Assembly: GCA_018378775.1 (NCBI GenBank)
Contig: JAGZWV010000029.1
Location: 1-28,425, forward strand
Direction: 5' to 3'
DNA: 28,425 nucleotides
Source: Collinsella sp.
GTDB lineage: Bacteria; Actinomycetota; Coriobacteriia; Coriobacteriales; Coriobacteriaceae
Of this stretch, positions 1-6,648 are shown piece after piece. Under the pieces are notes generated by a model. The model worked only from the letters and a program-made list of their open reading frames with translations. It searched no databases and had not been told where the DNA came from. A program made the translations under genes and the position numbers. How positions within the stretch are numbered: the stretch's first letter is position 1; every line of letters begins with the position of its first letter.

Positions 1-855
1 GTCTGGAATCTTCCTCTGACGCATCCGGTCAATATTGCCTACGAGGCCGCCACGGCTGACCTCGACGACGCCAATATCATCGATTCGTTCCACCTTGAGG
101 CCTACAACAAGACCACGGTCAACTACAACCGCGACGTCGAGGCCTTCCCGGTAGTCCGTGCCCTGATGGAAAAGATCCTGGGCAAGAGCCCCTACCAGAG
201 CCCTACGGACATGGGCGTCAATATGGTCGGCTTTGCCATCACCGATGACGATGCCTGCCGCGACGCTTCCAAGATGGAGATTGTCCGCCGCTACTTTACC
301 GCGGTCGAAAATGTGCGCCGTACCGGCGTGGGCGATGAGCAAGTCGACCGTCTCAAGATTATTATGAAGAAAGCCGGCATCGATAAGAACTACTCACCGG
401 CGCGCTCGGCGGCCCTCACCAGGGAGCAACTGACGGGTGGTCCCGTGGGTGCCATGGTCATGCCCGATGGTTCCGTGGTGACCGGTAAGACCTCCACGCG
501 CCTGGGCGCCGCAAGTTCGCTCATTATGAACGCCCTCAAGCACGTCTCGGGCGTCGACCTTGAGCTCGAGGTTATCAGCGATGAGGCGATCGAGCCCATC
601 AGCAAGCTCAAGACGCATTTCCTGGGCAGCAAAAACCCGCGCCTCCACACCGACGAGACGCTTATGGCGCTGTCGATCACCTCGGCCACGAGTGAGACGG
701 CCGCTCGCGTCCTTTCGGGCCTGGAGCAGCTGCGCGGTTGCGATGCCTTCTTTAGCGTGATTATCTCGCCGACGGACGAGACGGTACTGCGCAAACTGGG
801 TATCAACGTGTGCTGCGAGCCCAAGTTTGAGCGCCGCGGTTTCTTCCATCGCTAA
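1..855 (+). CDS. DUF1846 family protein, C-terminal part (5' end outside window)
   Basis: The frame is open from the first base, so the gene starts before the window; 284 residues are visible of a family that is usually about 490-500 residues long. An internal ATG at 166 is only a methionine inside the protein, because clear family sequence precedes it. Recognisable blocks include SPTDMGVNMVGF, VTGKTS, and LKTHFLGSKNPRLHTDE, followed by a C-terminal CEPKFERRGFFHR-like end, all typical of DUF1846 proteins of Firmicutes and Actinobacteria. The family has no firmly established biochemical role, so none is assigned. No membrane segment or signal is visible in this part. A strong intrinsic terminator follows at 890-922, so this gene ends its own transcript and is not part of the pyrG or division operons. 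Confidence 0.9.
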   Translation, partial: VWNLPLTHPVNIAYEAATADLDDANIIDSFHLEAYNKTTVNYNRDVEAFPVVRALMEKILGKSPYQSPTDMGVNMVGFAITDDDACRDASKMEIVRRYFTAVENVRRTGVGDEQVDRLKIIMKKAGIDKNYSPARSAALTREQLTGGPVGAMVMPDGSVVTGKTSTRLGAASSLIMNALKHVSGVDLELEVISDEAIEPISKLKTHFLGSKNPRLHTDETLMALSITSATSETAARVLSGLEQLRGCDAFFSVIISPTDETVLRKLGINVCCEPKFERRGFFHR

Positions 856-889
856 GTTTGAAGCACCGCGGTAATTGCATTGCATTTTG

Positions 890-922
890 GCCGTATCGGG
901 TTAGCGCCCGGTACGGCTTTTT
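890..922 (+). terminator. Rho-independent terminator of the DUF1846 gene
   Basis: An 11-bp stem (890-900 with 907-917, one G-U pair) closes a 6-nt loop and is followed directly by a run of five T. It lies 35 bp after the stop codon at 855. Confidence 0.88.
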
Positions 923-1111
923 GATCAATAAAGCGCCTATTTCGGCGAAAAATAGCTGTTTACCTGCCTAGAAACAATTTGAGCGGTATACAATAACCGT
1001 AACTGTTTCATCCTTAGCGGGATGCCGCATGATGGATATTACCTGCCATCGTGAGGTGTGTCGGTCGCGCACGGCGCGTTAGATGCTCGTGCTCGGTTTG
1101 AGGAGGCTGCT

Positions 1112-1450
1112 ATGGCGGGCAAGGGTCGTGCGAGTGTCAACGATATGAAGCGTGTCGAGGTGCTGGTGTTGATGGAGATCGACCAGCAAACCGAAGACAA
1201 TGGCGGGCCGTATGGTTTCTCGCGCAAAACGCTTGCCGAGCGCGTGGGGGTTTCGCCGTATCGTGTCCGCGCCGCAATCGATCGCTTGGATTCCGAAGGC
1301 ATGATTGATGTCGTCTCGCGTTATAGCGACGACGGCGGTCAGCTTGCAAATGGCATTTGCCTCACCGAACGTGGCGAGTGGTATCTTGAGGGCGTCCGTA
1401 CCGGCATGCTCGTTCAAGAAATGCTTGAGGACGAGGTTGCTGATCGATAG
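1112..1450 (+). CDS. Small winged helix-turn-helix transcriptional regulator
   Basis: A 112-residue cytoplasmic protein. The central part reads as a winged-helix DNA-binding domain: a helix around KRVEVLVLMEID, a helix-turn-helix around FSRKTLAERVGVSPYRVRAA, then GMIDVVSRYS and a wing ending in LTERGEWYL. It resembles MarR/PadR/GntR-type small regulators, but I cannot place it in a named subfamily and see no ligand domain. The ATG at 1112 is chosen because GAGGAGG at 1100-1106 sits 5 nt upstream; a GTG at 1058 in the same frame lacks such a site. Upstream, TATACAAT at 987-994 could be a -10 element, though no convincing -35 is seen, and GATGG/CCATC (1031-1035, 1046-1050) is a weak dyad that could be an operator. 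It stands alone between two terminators. Its targets are unknown. Confidence 0.72.
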   Translation: MAGKGRASVNDMKRVEVLVLMEIDQQTEDNGGPYGFSRKTLAERVGVSPYRVRAAIDRLDSEGMIDVVSRYSDDGGQLANGICLTERGEWYLEGVRTGMLVQEMLEDEVADR

Positions 1451-1474
1451 CAGCATGTAACCCTTGCCACAGCG

Positions 1475-1507
1475 ACGCCGCCCGGGAAACCGGGCGGCGT
1501 TTTGTTT
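1475..1507 (+). terminator. Rho-independent terminator of the wHTH regulator gene
   Basis: A perfect 11-bp GC-rich stem (1475-1485 with 1490-1500) is capped by a GAAA tetraloop and followed by TTTGTTT. It separates the regulator gene from pyrG. Confidence 0.92.
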
Positions 1508-1541
1508 CAAGATTGAGAAATGCAATCGCACGCGAGAAAAA

Positions 1542-1570
1542 TTGCGAACGGTCCGCGGCGCGAGTATTAC
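1542..1570 (+). promoter_or_regulatory. Probable sigma70-type promoter of pyrG-xerD
   Basis: TTGCGA at 1542-1547 and TATTAC at 1565-1570 are separated by exactly 17 bp, placing a start of transcription about 50 nt before the pyrG ATG. No attenuator hairpin or G-rich initial transcript of the Bacillus pyrG type is visible in the leader. Confidence 0.6.
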
Positions 1571-1628
1571 AATGAAGACCCGTAAGATGTGGATAAACAA
1601 CTTCTACGGGAAGCGCAGGTAACTCAAT

Positions 1629-3290
1629 ATGACCAAGCATGTGTTCGTAACCGGTGGCGTGGTTTCGTCCCTGGGCAAGGGTATCACCGCGGCCTCGCTG
1701 GGCCGTCTGCTCAAGTCGCGTGGCTACAAAGTAACGATGCAGAAGGCCGACCCGTATCTGAACGTCGACCCCGGTACCATGAGCCCCTTCCAGCATGGTG
1801 AGGTCTTCGTTACCGAGGATGGTTACGAGTCCGACCTGGACCTGGGTCATTACGAGCGCTTTATTGATGAGAACCTGACCCGCGATTCCAACTTTACGAC
1901 CGGCGCCATCTATAAGAGCTTGATCGCCCGCGAGCGTCGCGGCGACTTTTTGGGCGGTACCGTGCAGGTGATTCCTCACGTCACCAATGCCATTAAGGAC
2001 AAGTTCCGCCGCATCGAGGAGCAGACCGGCTCCGATGTAGTCATCACCGAGCTGGGCGGCACGATTGGCGACATCGAGTCCCAGCCGTTTGTCGAGGCCA
2101 TCCGTCAGTACCGCAAGGAGGCCGGCCCCGAGAACGTCTGCTACATCCACGTGTCGCTCGTTCCCTATATCGCCGCCGCCCACGAGGTCAAGACCAAGCC
2201 CACACAGCATTCCGTCAAGGAGCTCCGCAGCTTTGGCATCCAGCCCGATATTATCGTGCTGCGCTCCGACCACCATATCGATGACGCTATCCGCGGAAAG
2301 ATCGCAAGCTTCTGCGACGTCGACACCGATTGCGTCTTTACCAACGAGGACTGCGCGAGCATTTACGATGTTCCGCAGCTGCTTGCCGAGCAGGACTTTG
2401 ACCTGCGCATTTGCGAGCGCCTGGGTCTGGACCCGCGTGAGCGCGACATGAGCGAGTGGAACGAGTTCCTGCGCAAACAGAATCACGCCAACCATCACGC
2501 CGACAAGGTGAAGATCGCCGTCGTGGGCAAGTACACGCAGCTGCCCGATGCGTACCTGTCGGTTATCGAGGCCCTGCACCATGCGGGCGTCTTCTACGAT
2601 CGCCATGTGGACGTCCAGCTGGTCGACGGCGAGAGCCTCGACGAGCAGAATGTCTCCGAGGTTCTGGGCGACGCCTCGGGCATCCTGGTCCCCGGCGGCT
2701 TTGGCAAGCGCGCCCTGGAGGGCAAGATCCTCGCGGCCGAGTTTGCCCGTGAGCACAAGATTCCGTATCTGGGCATTTGCCTGGGTATGCAGGTGGCCGT
2801 GTGCGAATTTGCGCGCAATGTCGTCGGCCTTGCCGGCGCCAGCTCCTCTGAGTTCGATCCGGATGGCCCGTATAGTGTCATCGATCTGATGAGCTCGCAG
2901 GAGGACGTGACCGAGAAGGGCGGCACCATGCGCCTGGGCGCCTATCCGTGCAAGCTCGCCGCCGATACCCTTGCTCGCGAGGCATATGGCGAGGAACTCG
3001 TCTACGAGCGTCACCGTCACCGCTTTGAGTTCAACAACGCCTTCCGCGACCAGCTCGAGGACGCCGGTTTGGTTATCTCGGGTCTGTCGCCTGACGAGCG
3101 CCTGGTCGAGATGGTCGAGCTGCCGCGCGACGTGCATCCGTGGTATGTGGCAACCCAGGCTCATCCCGAGTTCAAGAGCCGCCCGACCAACCCGCAGCCG
3201 CTGTTCCGCGAGTTCGTACGCGCTTCGATCGGCCAGCACGAGGGTGTCGACCGTCTGCAGGTGACGCCCATGAACCTCGCTACGGACTAA
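1629..3290 (+). CDS. pyrG: CTP synthase
   Basis: Converts UTP to CTP using ATP and glutamine-derived ammonia; the last step of pyrimidine nucleotide synthesis, cytoplasmic. At 553 residues it has the normal family length. The N-terminal amidoligase domain (about 1-270) carries the nucleotide-binding SSLGKGIT (13-20) and the ELGGTIGDIES block (141-151). The C-terminal class I glutamine amidotransferase domain (about 293-535) has the nucleophile Cys384 in LGICLGMQ and the His512/Glu514 pair in AHPEF, so both activities appear intact. The start at 1629 gives the conserved MTKHVFVTGGVVSSLGKG beginning; the ribosome site is a modest CAGG 10 nt upstream. xerD begins 2 nt after the stop, so the two are very probably cotranscribed. 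Confidence 0.97.
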   Translation: MTKHVFVTGGVVSSLGKGITAASLGRLLKSRGYKVTMQKADPYLNVDPGTMSPFQHGEVFVTEDGYESDLDLGHYERFIDENLTRDSNFTTGAIYKSLIARERRGDFLGGTVQVIPHVTNAIKDKFRRIEEQTGSDVVITELGGTIGDIESQPFVEAIRQYRKEAGPENVCYIHVSLVPYIAAAHEVKTKPTQHSVKELRSFGIQPDIIVLRSDHHIDDAIRGKIASFCDVDTDCVFTNEDCASIYDVPQLLAEQDFDLRICERLGLDPRERDMSEWNEFLRKQNHANHHADKVKIAVVGKYTQLPDAYLSVIEALHHAGVFYDRHVDVQLVDGESLDEQNVSEVLGDASGILVPGGFGKRALEGKILAAEFAREHKIPYLGICLGMQVAVCEFARNVVGLAGASSSEFDPDGPYSVIDLMSSQEDVTEKGGTMRLGAYPCKLAADTLAREAYGEELVYERHRHRFEFNNAFRDQLEDAGLVISGLSPDERLVEMVELPRDVHPWYVATQAHPEFKSRPTNPQPLFREFVRASIGQHEGVDRLQVTPMNLATD

Positions 3291-3292
3291 GG

Positions 3293-4234
3293 GTGCCGGC
3301 GAATAAGGAATATACCGAAGCTACTCCCTCGTCGCTCGCCGTGGCGGCGGGGGAGTATCTCGATTACCTCGCGGTCGAGCGGGGTTTGGCGCGCAACACG
3401 ATTGCGGCCTATCGTCGTGACCTGACGACGTACTGCGCCTATCTGGAGCGGGCGGGTATTGTGTCTTTTGAAGAGGTGACTCGTCAGGTCGTGGAGGGCT
3501 TTGTCGCCGACCGTCGCGATGGGGGCTATTCCGATGCCTCGGTGGAGCGTGCGCTTGCAGCCGTGAAGGGCCTGCATGCCTTTTTGGTGCGCGATGGGGC
3601 TGTAGCCCAAAATCCAACGGCGGCGTTGCGCCTGCCTAAAAAGGCTGAGCGTTTGCCGGAGTATCTATCGGTGGAGGATGTCTCGGCTCTGCTCGATCAA
3701 GACTTCCCCGAGGGCGAGATGGGCTTGCGCGACCATGCCATCTTGGAAGTGCTCTACGGATGCGGTTTGCGTGTGAGCGAGTTGGTGGGGCTCGATGTGG
3801 GCGATATCCATATTGACGATGGCTTTGTACTCGTTCGCGGTAAGGGCTCAAAGGAACGCCTGTCCCCGCTGGTGGGAAGCGCGGCGCGAGCTCTGATGCT
3901 CTATGTAACTGAGGGACGTTCTCGCTTGGCGGCCCATGCCCGCGGAACCGAGACCTCGGCGGTCTTTTTAAATAAGAACGGACGTCGCCTGTCGCGCCAG
4001 GCCGTGCATGCGATATGCGAGCGGTATGGGCGTCAGGTGGGGCTGGTGGGGCTCCATCCCCATACCTTGCGCCACTCCTTTGCCACCCATATGCTTGCGG
4101 GCGGCGCAGACCTCCGTGTGCTACAGGAGATCTTGGGACATGCCGATATATCGACCACGCAGGTCTACACGCATGTCGACCGAACGCAACTGACCGAGGT
4201 CTATCTGGCGGCGCATCCGCTAGCACATCGTTAA
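3293..4234 (+). CDS. xerD: Tyrosine site-specific recombinase XerD
   Basis: Resolves chromosome dimers by recombination at dif with a partner Xer protein. The 313-residue protein has the SAM-like N-terminal core-binding domain (about 15-105) and the C-terminal catalytic domain with all expected residues: Arg160 (GCGLR), Lys184 (GKGSKER), His257 and Arg260 (HTLRH), His283 (LGHADI) and nucleophile Tyr292. The frame stays open into pyrG, but the GTG at 3293, 2 nt past the pyrG stop, gives the right length; it has no strong Shine-Dalgarno sequence, so translational coupling to pyrG is likely. The call XerD rather than XerC rests on the actinobacterial habit of xerD lying near pyrG, as in mycobacteria; sequence alone does not settle it. 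An integrase of another kind is unlikely. Confidence 0.88.
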   Translation: MPANKEYTEATPSSLAVAAGEYLDYLAVERGLARNTIAAYRRDLTTYCAYLERAGIVSFEEVTRQVVEGFVADRRDGGYSDASVERALAAVKGLHAFLVRDGAVAQNPTAALRLPKKAERLPEYLSVEDVSALLDQDFPEGEMGLRDHAILEVLYGCGLRVSELVGLDVGDIHIDDGFVLVRGKGSKERLSPLVGSAARALMLYVTEGRSRLAAHARGTETSAVFLNKNGRRLSRQAVHAICERYGRQVGLVGLHPHTLRHSFATHMLAGGADLRVLQEILGHADISTTQVYTHVDRTQLTEVYLAAHPLAHR

Positions 4235-4267
4235 CACATCGCTGGCCTGCATATTTATAGGTACTTG

Positions 4268-4331
4268 GGGACGGGCCCCAGATTGCCGCGGCGTGCTTTT
4301 GCGCGCGCATGGGCAATCTGGGGCCTGTCCC
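4268..4331 (+). repeat. Long REP-like hairpin after xerD, possible terminator
   Basis: Arms of 20 bp (4268-4287 and 4312-4331) are complementary except for one G-U pair. The arms contain GGGACGGGCCCCAG and its near-complement, itself partly palindromic, and the loop region contains a further short GCGTGC/GCGCGC stem. The right arm is followed by ATTTTTCG, so the hairpin can end xerD transcription. The GGGGACrGGCCCC core resembles REP-type elements found in many bacteria; that link is from recall. Confidence 0.65.
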
Positions 4332-4461
4332 ATTTTTCGCCACTTGGCGTCGCGGTAGTGGGCCGCACGTGCCTTGGGTGGGGGAGTTTGGGGGGGGCGA
4401 TGTGAACGGTATATAAAGGGACGCAAAAATCGCCTCAAGGTCAACTTGAAGGTTGAGGTTG

Positions 4462-4495
4462 AACGGCGGGATGCCACAGGTGGCATCCCGCCGTT
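4462..4495 (+). other. Perfect 15-bp hairpin upstream of mraZ
   Basis: Positions 4462-4476 and 4481-4495 are exact reverse complements with a 4-nt CAGG loop. No T-run follows on the + strand (GCTGTAAACAC), so it is a poor intrinsic terminator in that direction. It may be a structured leader, a processing site or part of an untranslated RNA. Function not known. Confidence 0.6.
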
Positions 4496-4502
4496 GCTGT
4501 AA

Positions 4503-4518
4503 ACACAACATATTGTGT
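4503..4518 (+). promoter_or_regulatory. Palindrome matching the NrdR-box pattern (box 1)
   Basis: The 16-mer ACACAACATATTGTGT matches 15 of 16 positions of the NrdR-box consensus as I recall it, acaCwAtATaTwGtgt. It sits inside an 8-bp perfect inverted repeat (4501-4508 and 4513-4520). The assignment to NrdR is inference; any dimeric repressor could use such a site. Confidence 0.4.
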
Positions 4519-4543
4519 TTTCGAACATATGCTTGGGGGTGTT

Positions 4544-4559
4544 TTGCAATATATGGTGG
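4544..4559 (+). promoter_or_regulatory. Second NrdR-box-like site (box 2)
   Basis: The 16-mer TTGCAATATATGGTGG matches 9 of 10 positions of the central consensus CwAtATaTwG but only weakly at its flanks. Its start is 41 bp after that of box 1, close to four helical turns, as expected for a tandem pair on one DNA face. Confidence 0.33.
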
Positions 4560-4649
4560 GTGGAGTAGTGGGGCATATTATTAATGACGTCGACAGGCGG
4601 GGTGGTTCCCCGCGTACGTGCCATCTGAGTAACCGAGGGGAGGGCGCAC

Positions 4650-5084
4650 GTGGGAATGACTGGTGCATACGAGCGCAATCTCGATGCAAAAGGTCGTCTG
4701 TCCCTGCCTGCACCCCTTCGCGAGGAGCTTGGAGAGCACGTTCGCGTGTTCAAAGCCCTGGATGTCGATGCTCTGTACGTGTTCTCTGCCGAGGCCTTCG
4801 ATAAGTGGGTCGAAGGACTCTTCGCGGGTCGTGAGGGCCACGAGGGTTTTAACCCGCGTGACATTAATGACCAGAAGCTCATGAGGGCGATCAACAAGCG
4901 CACCACGTCGATGGATGTGGACAGTGCCGGTCGTATCGGTCTTTCCGAGTCTCTCCGCAAACAGGCGAACCTCGACCGCGAGGTCACGGTTGTGGGCAAC
5001 TACGACCACCTTGAGGTTTGGGATCGCGCCGCGGCCGATGAGGACGATGACGATGAGGCCCTGCTGGACCTCTTCTTCTCGTAA
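4650..5084 (+). CDS. mraZ: Transcriptional regulator MraZ
   Basis: First gene of the division and cell wall cluster; MraZ proteins form ring-shaped oligomers with SpoVT/AbrB-like folds that bind repeats upstream of their own operon and usually repress it. The 144-residue protein has two copies of the DXXXR signature: Asp12-Arg16 (LDAKGR) and Asp91-Arg95 (VDSAGR). The C-terminus is acidic (DEDDDDE). GTG at 4650 is preferred because GAGGGGAGGG (4635-4644) lies 5 nt upstream and it gives the family-like MGMTGAYERNLDAKGR start; an ATG at 4656 is the alternative. rsmH follows 20 nt after its stop. Candidate target repeats (TGGG at 4534, 4557, 4569) lie upstream. Confidence 0.93.
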   Translation: MGMTGAYERNLDAKGRLSLPAPLREELGEHVRVFKALDVDALYVFSAEAFDKWVEGLFAGREGHEGFNPRDINDQKLMRAINKRTTSMDVDSAGRIGLSESLRKQANLDREVTVVGNYDHLEVWDRAAADEDDDDEALLDLFFS

Positions 5085-5104
5085 GGGCAAGGCACGGGTA
5101 ACGG

Positions 5105-6070
5105 ATGGAGCGTGGGATCTTGACACAAGAATATCGGCATGAACCTGTCATGCTCGGCGAAGTGCTTGAGTCGCTGCGGCTAAAGAGCGGCTCCGTTGTC
5201 TGTGATTGCACCCTTGGCGGTGCCGGCCATTCGGTAAAGATGGCCGCGCAGGTGGGGGAGACGGGCCTTTTGCTCGGCGTCGATCAGGACGACATGGCCC
5301 TCGAGGCCGCTGGCGCCCGTCTGGACCGCGAGGTTCCCGGCGTTCCGCACCAGCTGCTGAAGGGCAACTTCGGCGACTTGGACGAGCTGCTTTGCTCGGC
5401 CGAGGTGCCCGGGGTCGATGGCTTCCTGTTCGATTTGGGCGTTTCGTCACCGCAACTCGATATCCCTGGCAGGGGCTTTTCGTATAACGAGGACGCCCCA
5501 TTGGACATGCGGATGGATCCGGGCAATAACACCTTAAACGCAGCTGAGGTCATCAACACCTATAACGAACACGACCTCGCCCGGATTCTACGCGTCTACG
5601 GCGAAGAGAAGTTCGCCTCGCAGATCGCGCGCGAGATCGTGCGCCGCCGCGAGCAAGAACCGATCGAAACCACCGGCCAATTTGTCGAGATCATCAAGGC
5701 GGGTATCCCAGCTGCCGCTCGTCGGCATGGTGGACACCCGGCCAAGAAAAGTTTCCAGGCCATTCGCATCGAGGTCAATCACGAGCTCGATGTGCTCGAA
5801 CGAGGGCTTGATGCCGCCACCAGGTGGCTCAACCCGGGCGGACGTATCTGCGTCATCTCGTATCACTCGCTCGAGGACCGTATCGTAAAGAACCACTTTA
5901 AGGAGATGAGCCAGGGGTGCACGTGTCCGCCGGAGATTCCGGTGTGCGTGTGCGGCAACGTGCCGATACTCAAGGTCATCACCCGCAAACCCCTGGTTGC
6001 CCAACCCGATGAGGTTGCGCGCAACCCTCGGGCGAGATCAGCCAAGATCCGCGTGGCGCAGCGTCTGTAG
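5105..6070 (+). CDS. rsmH: 16S rRNA (cytosine(1402)-N(4))-methyltransferase RsmH
   Basis: Methylates N4 of C1402 in the 16S rRNA decoding region using S-adenosylmethionine; the old name is MraW. The 321 residues match family length. Visible motifs are the N-terminal HEPVMLGEVLE, the SAM-binding CDCTLGGAGHS (about 33-43), FLFDLGVSSPQLD, KKSFQAIRIEVN, and the ISYHSLEDRIVK block. CTCPPEIPVCVCG near the C-terminus is the usual Cys-rich element of the family. ATG 5105 is chosen; a TTG at 5120 preceded by GGAG at 5107-5110 would give a protein five residues shorter and cannot be excluded. It lies directly behind mraZ as in most dcw clusters. Confidence 0.95.
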   Translation: MERGILTQEYRHEPVMLGEVLESLRLKSGSVVCDCTLGGAGHSVKMAAQVGETGLLLGVDQDDMALEAAGARLDREVPGVPHQLLKGNFGDLDELLCSAEVPGVDGFLFDLGVSSPQLDIPGRGFSYNEDAPLDMRMDPGNNTLNAAEVINTYNEHDLARILRVYGEEKFASQIAREIVRRREQEPIETTGQFVEIIKAGIPAAARRHGGHPAKKSFQAIRIEVNHELDVLERGLDAATRWLNPGGRICVISYHSLEDRIVKNHFKEMSQGCTCPPEIPVCVCGNVPILKVITRKPLVAQPDEVARNPRARSAKIRVAQRL

Positions 6071-6160
6071 ACGCGACCGCGCGATATTGGACCTCCCGCT
6101 CGCACCATAAACGAAGCTTAAACACACTACCAACGTACTCGGGATGGGAGGCGGCATATC

Positions 6161-6631
6161 ATGGGCTACAACACTTCAAGCGCAGCACTCGCCTATGATA
6201 TGAACGCCATGCCCGCCTATCGTGAGACGCCGCAGGCCCCCGTTGCTCCCCGTGAGCAGCGCACGCCGCGCTTTGATGTCTACACGGGCGCGGGCCGTCA
6301 GGCAAACCAGGCGGTAAGCCCGGTTTTCATGAGCGTTCTTAAAACGTTTTGCATCATTGCGGCTATCTTCATGACGATCGGCGTCGCCCGCGTGGCGCTC
6401 GCCGGCGTTACGGCCCAGGTGCTCAACAGCAACGCCGAGCTTACCAACACGCTCGAAAAGGCGACCGATGAGAGCTCCGACCTGGAGGTCATGCATTCGG
6501 TCTATGGCGCCGACACGCGCATTCGCGACCTTGCGGGCGCTTATGGCATGGTGGAGCCCAGCGAGAGCGTTACACTTGACTTTTCGCAGGATGCAGCCGC
6601 GGGCGCCAACGCGACCGCGACCGCTCAGTAG
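6161..6631 (+). CDS. ftsL: FtsL-like septum formation protein
   Basis: Small bitopic division protein expected to form a complex with FtsQ and to act on the FtsW-PBP synthase. The 156 residues show the FtsL layout: a cytoplasmic N-terminus of about 58 residues rich in Pro and Arg, one membrane segment (about 59-83, LKTFCIIAAIFMTIGVARVAL), a short coiled-coil-like stretch (about 84-110), and the late RIRDLAGAYGMVEP, which matches the conserved family ending where a helix precedes GM(V)xP. FtsL sequences diverge strongly, so the call leans on this layout plus position between rsmH and the septal PBP. A GGGAGGCGG ribosome site precedes ATG 6161. The 90-bp gap from rsmH shows no clear promoter or terminator. 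Confidence 0.82.
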   Translation: MGYNTSSAALAYDMNAMPAYRETPQAPVAPREQRTPRFDVYTGAGRQANQAVSPVFMSVLKTFCIIAAIFMTIGVARVALAGVTAQVLNSNAELTNTLEKATDESSDLEVMHSVYGADTRIRDLAGAYGMVEPSESVTLDFSQDAAAGANATATAQ

Positions 6632-6648
6632 CAAGACGGTAGCTGAGT

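Larger units (their letters stand above)
4235..4649 (+). other. 415-bp gene-free region between xerD and mraZ, rich in dyads
   Basis: No credible open reading frame with a ribosome site is visible on either strand. The region holds, in order: a long hairpin (4268-4331), a possible -10 TATATA/TATAAA around 4410-4417 with only a poor -35 TTTGGG 17 bp upstream, an imperfect CCTCAA/TTGAGG dyad (4433-4458), a perfect hairpin (4462-4495), two NrdR-box-like palindromes (4503-4518, 4544-4559), TGGG repeats at 4534, 4557 and 4569, and an AT-rich TATTAT at 4576. I cannot pick the mraZ promoter with confidence. Confidence 0.7.

Noticed and set aside
1629..1660. pyrG attenuation of the Bacillus type
   Set aside because: No terminator hairpin and no G-run at the likely transcript start were found between the promoter and the ATG.
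1362..3239. Very long open frame on the minus strand opposite pyrG, with similar ones opposite the PBP gene (6625-8142), murF (8519-10417) and mraY-murD (10433-12184)
   Set aside because: They mirror clear conserved + strand genes, arise from GC-rich third positions, and show no recognisable protein motifs or ribosome sites.
3140..3292. Upstream extension of the xerD frame into pyrG
   Set aside because: Extension would overlap pyrG by about 150 nt and add residues not expected of Xer recombinases; GTG 3293 gives normal length.
4433..4458. CCTCAA/TTGAGG dyad resembling a MerR-family operator
   Set aside because: Only the outer six bases are symmetric, the inner part is not, and no MerR-type gene or 19-bp-spaced promoter accompanies it.
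5120..5125. Perfect TTGACA hexamer inside the start of rsmH
   Set aside because: No -10-like hexamer lies 16-18 bp downstream, and it sits within coding sequence of a tight operon.
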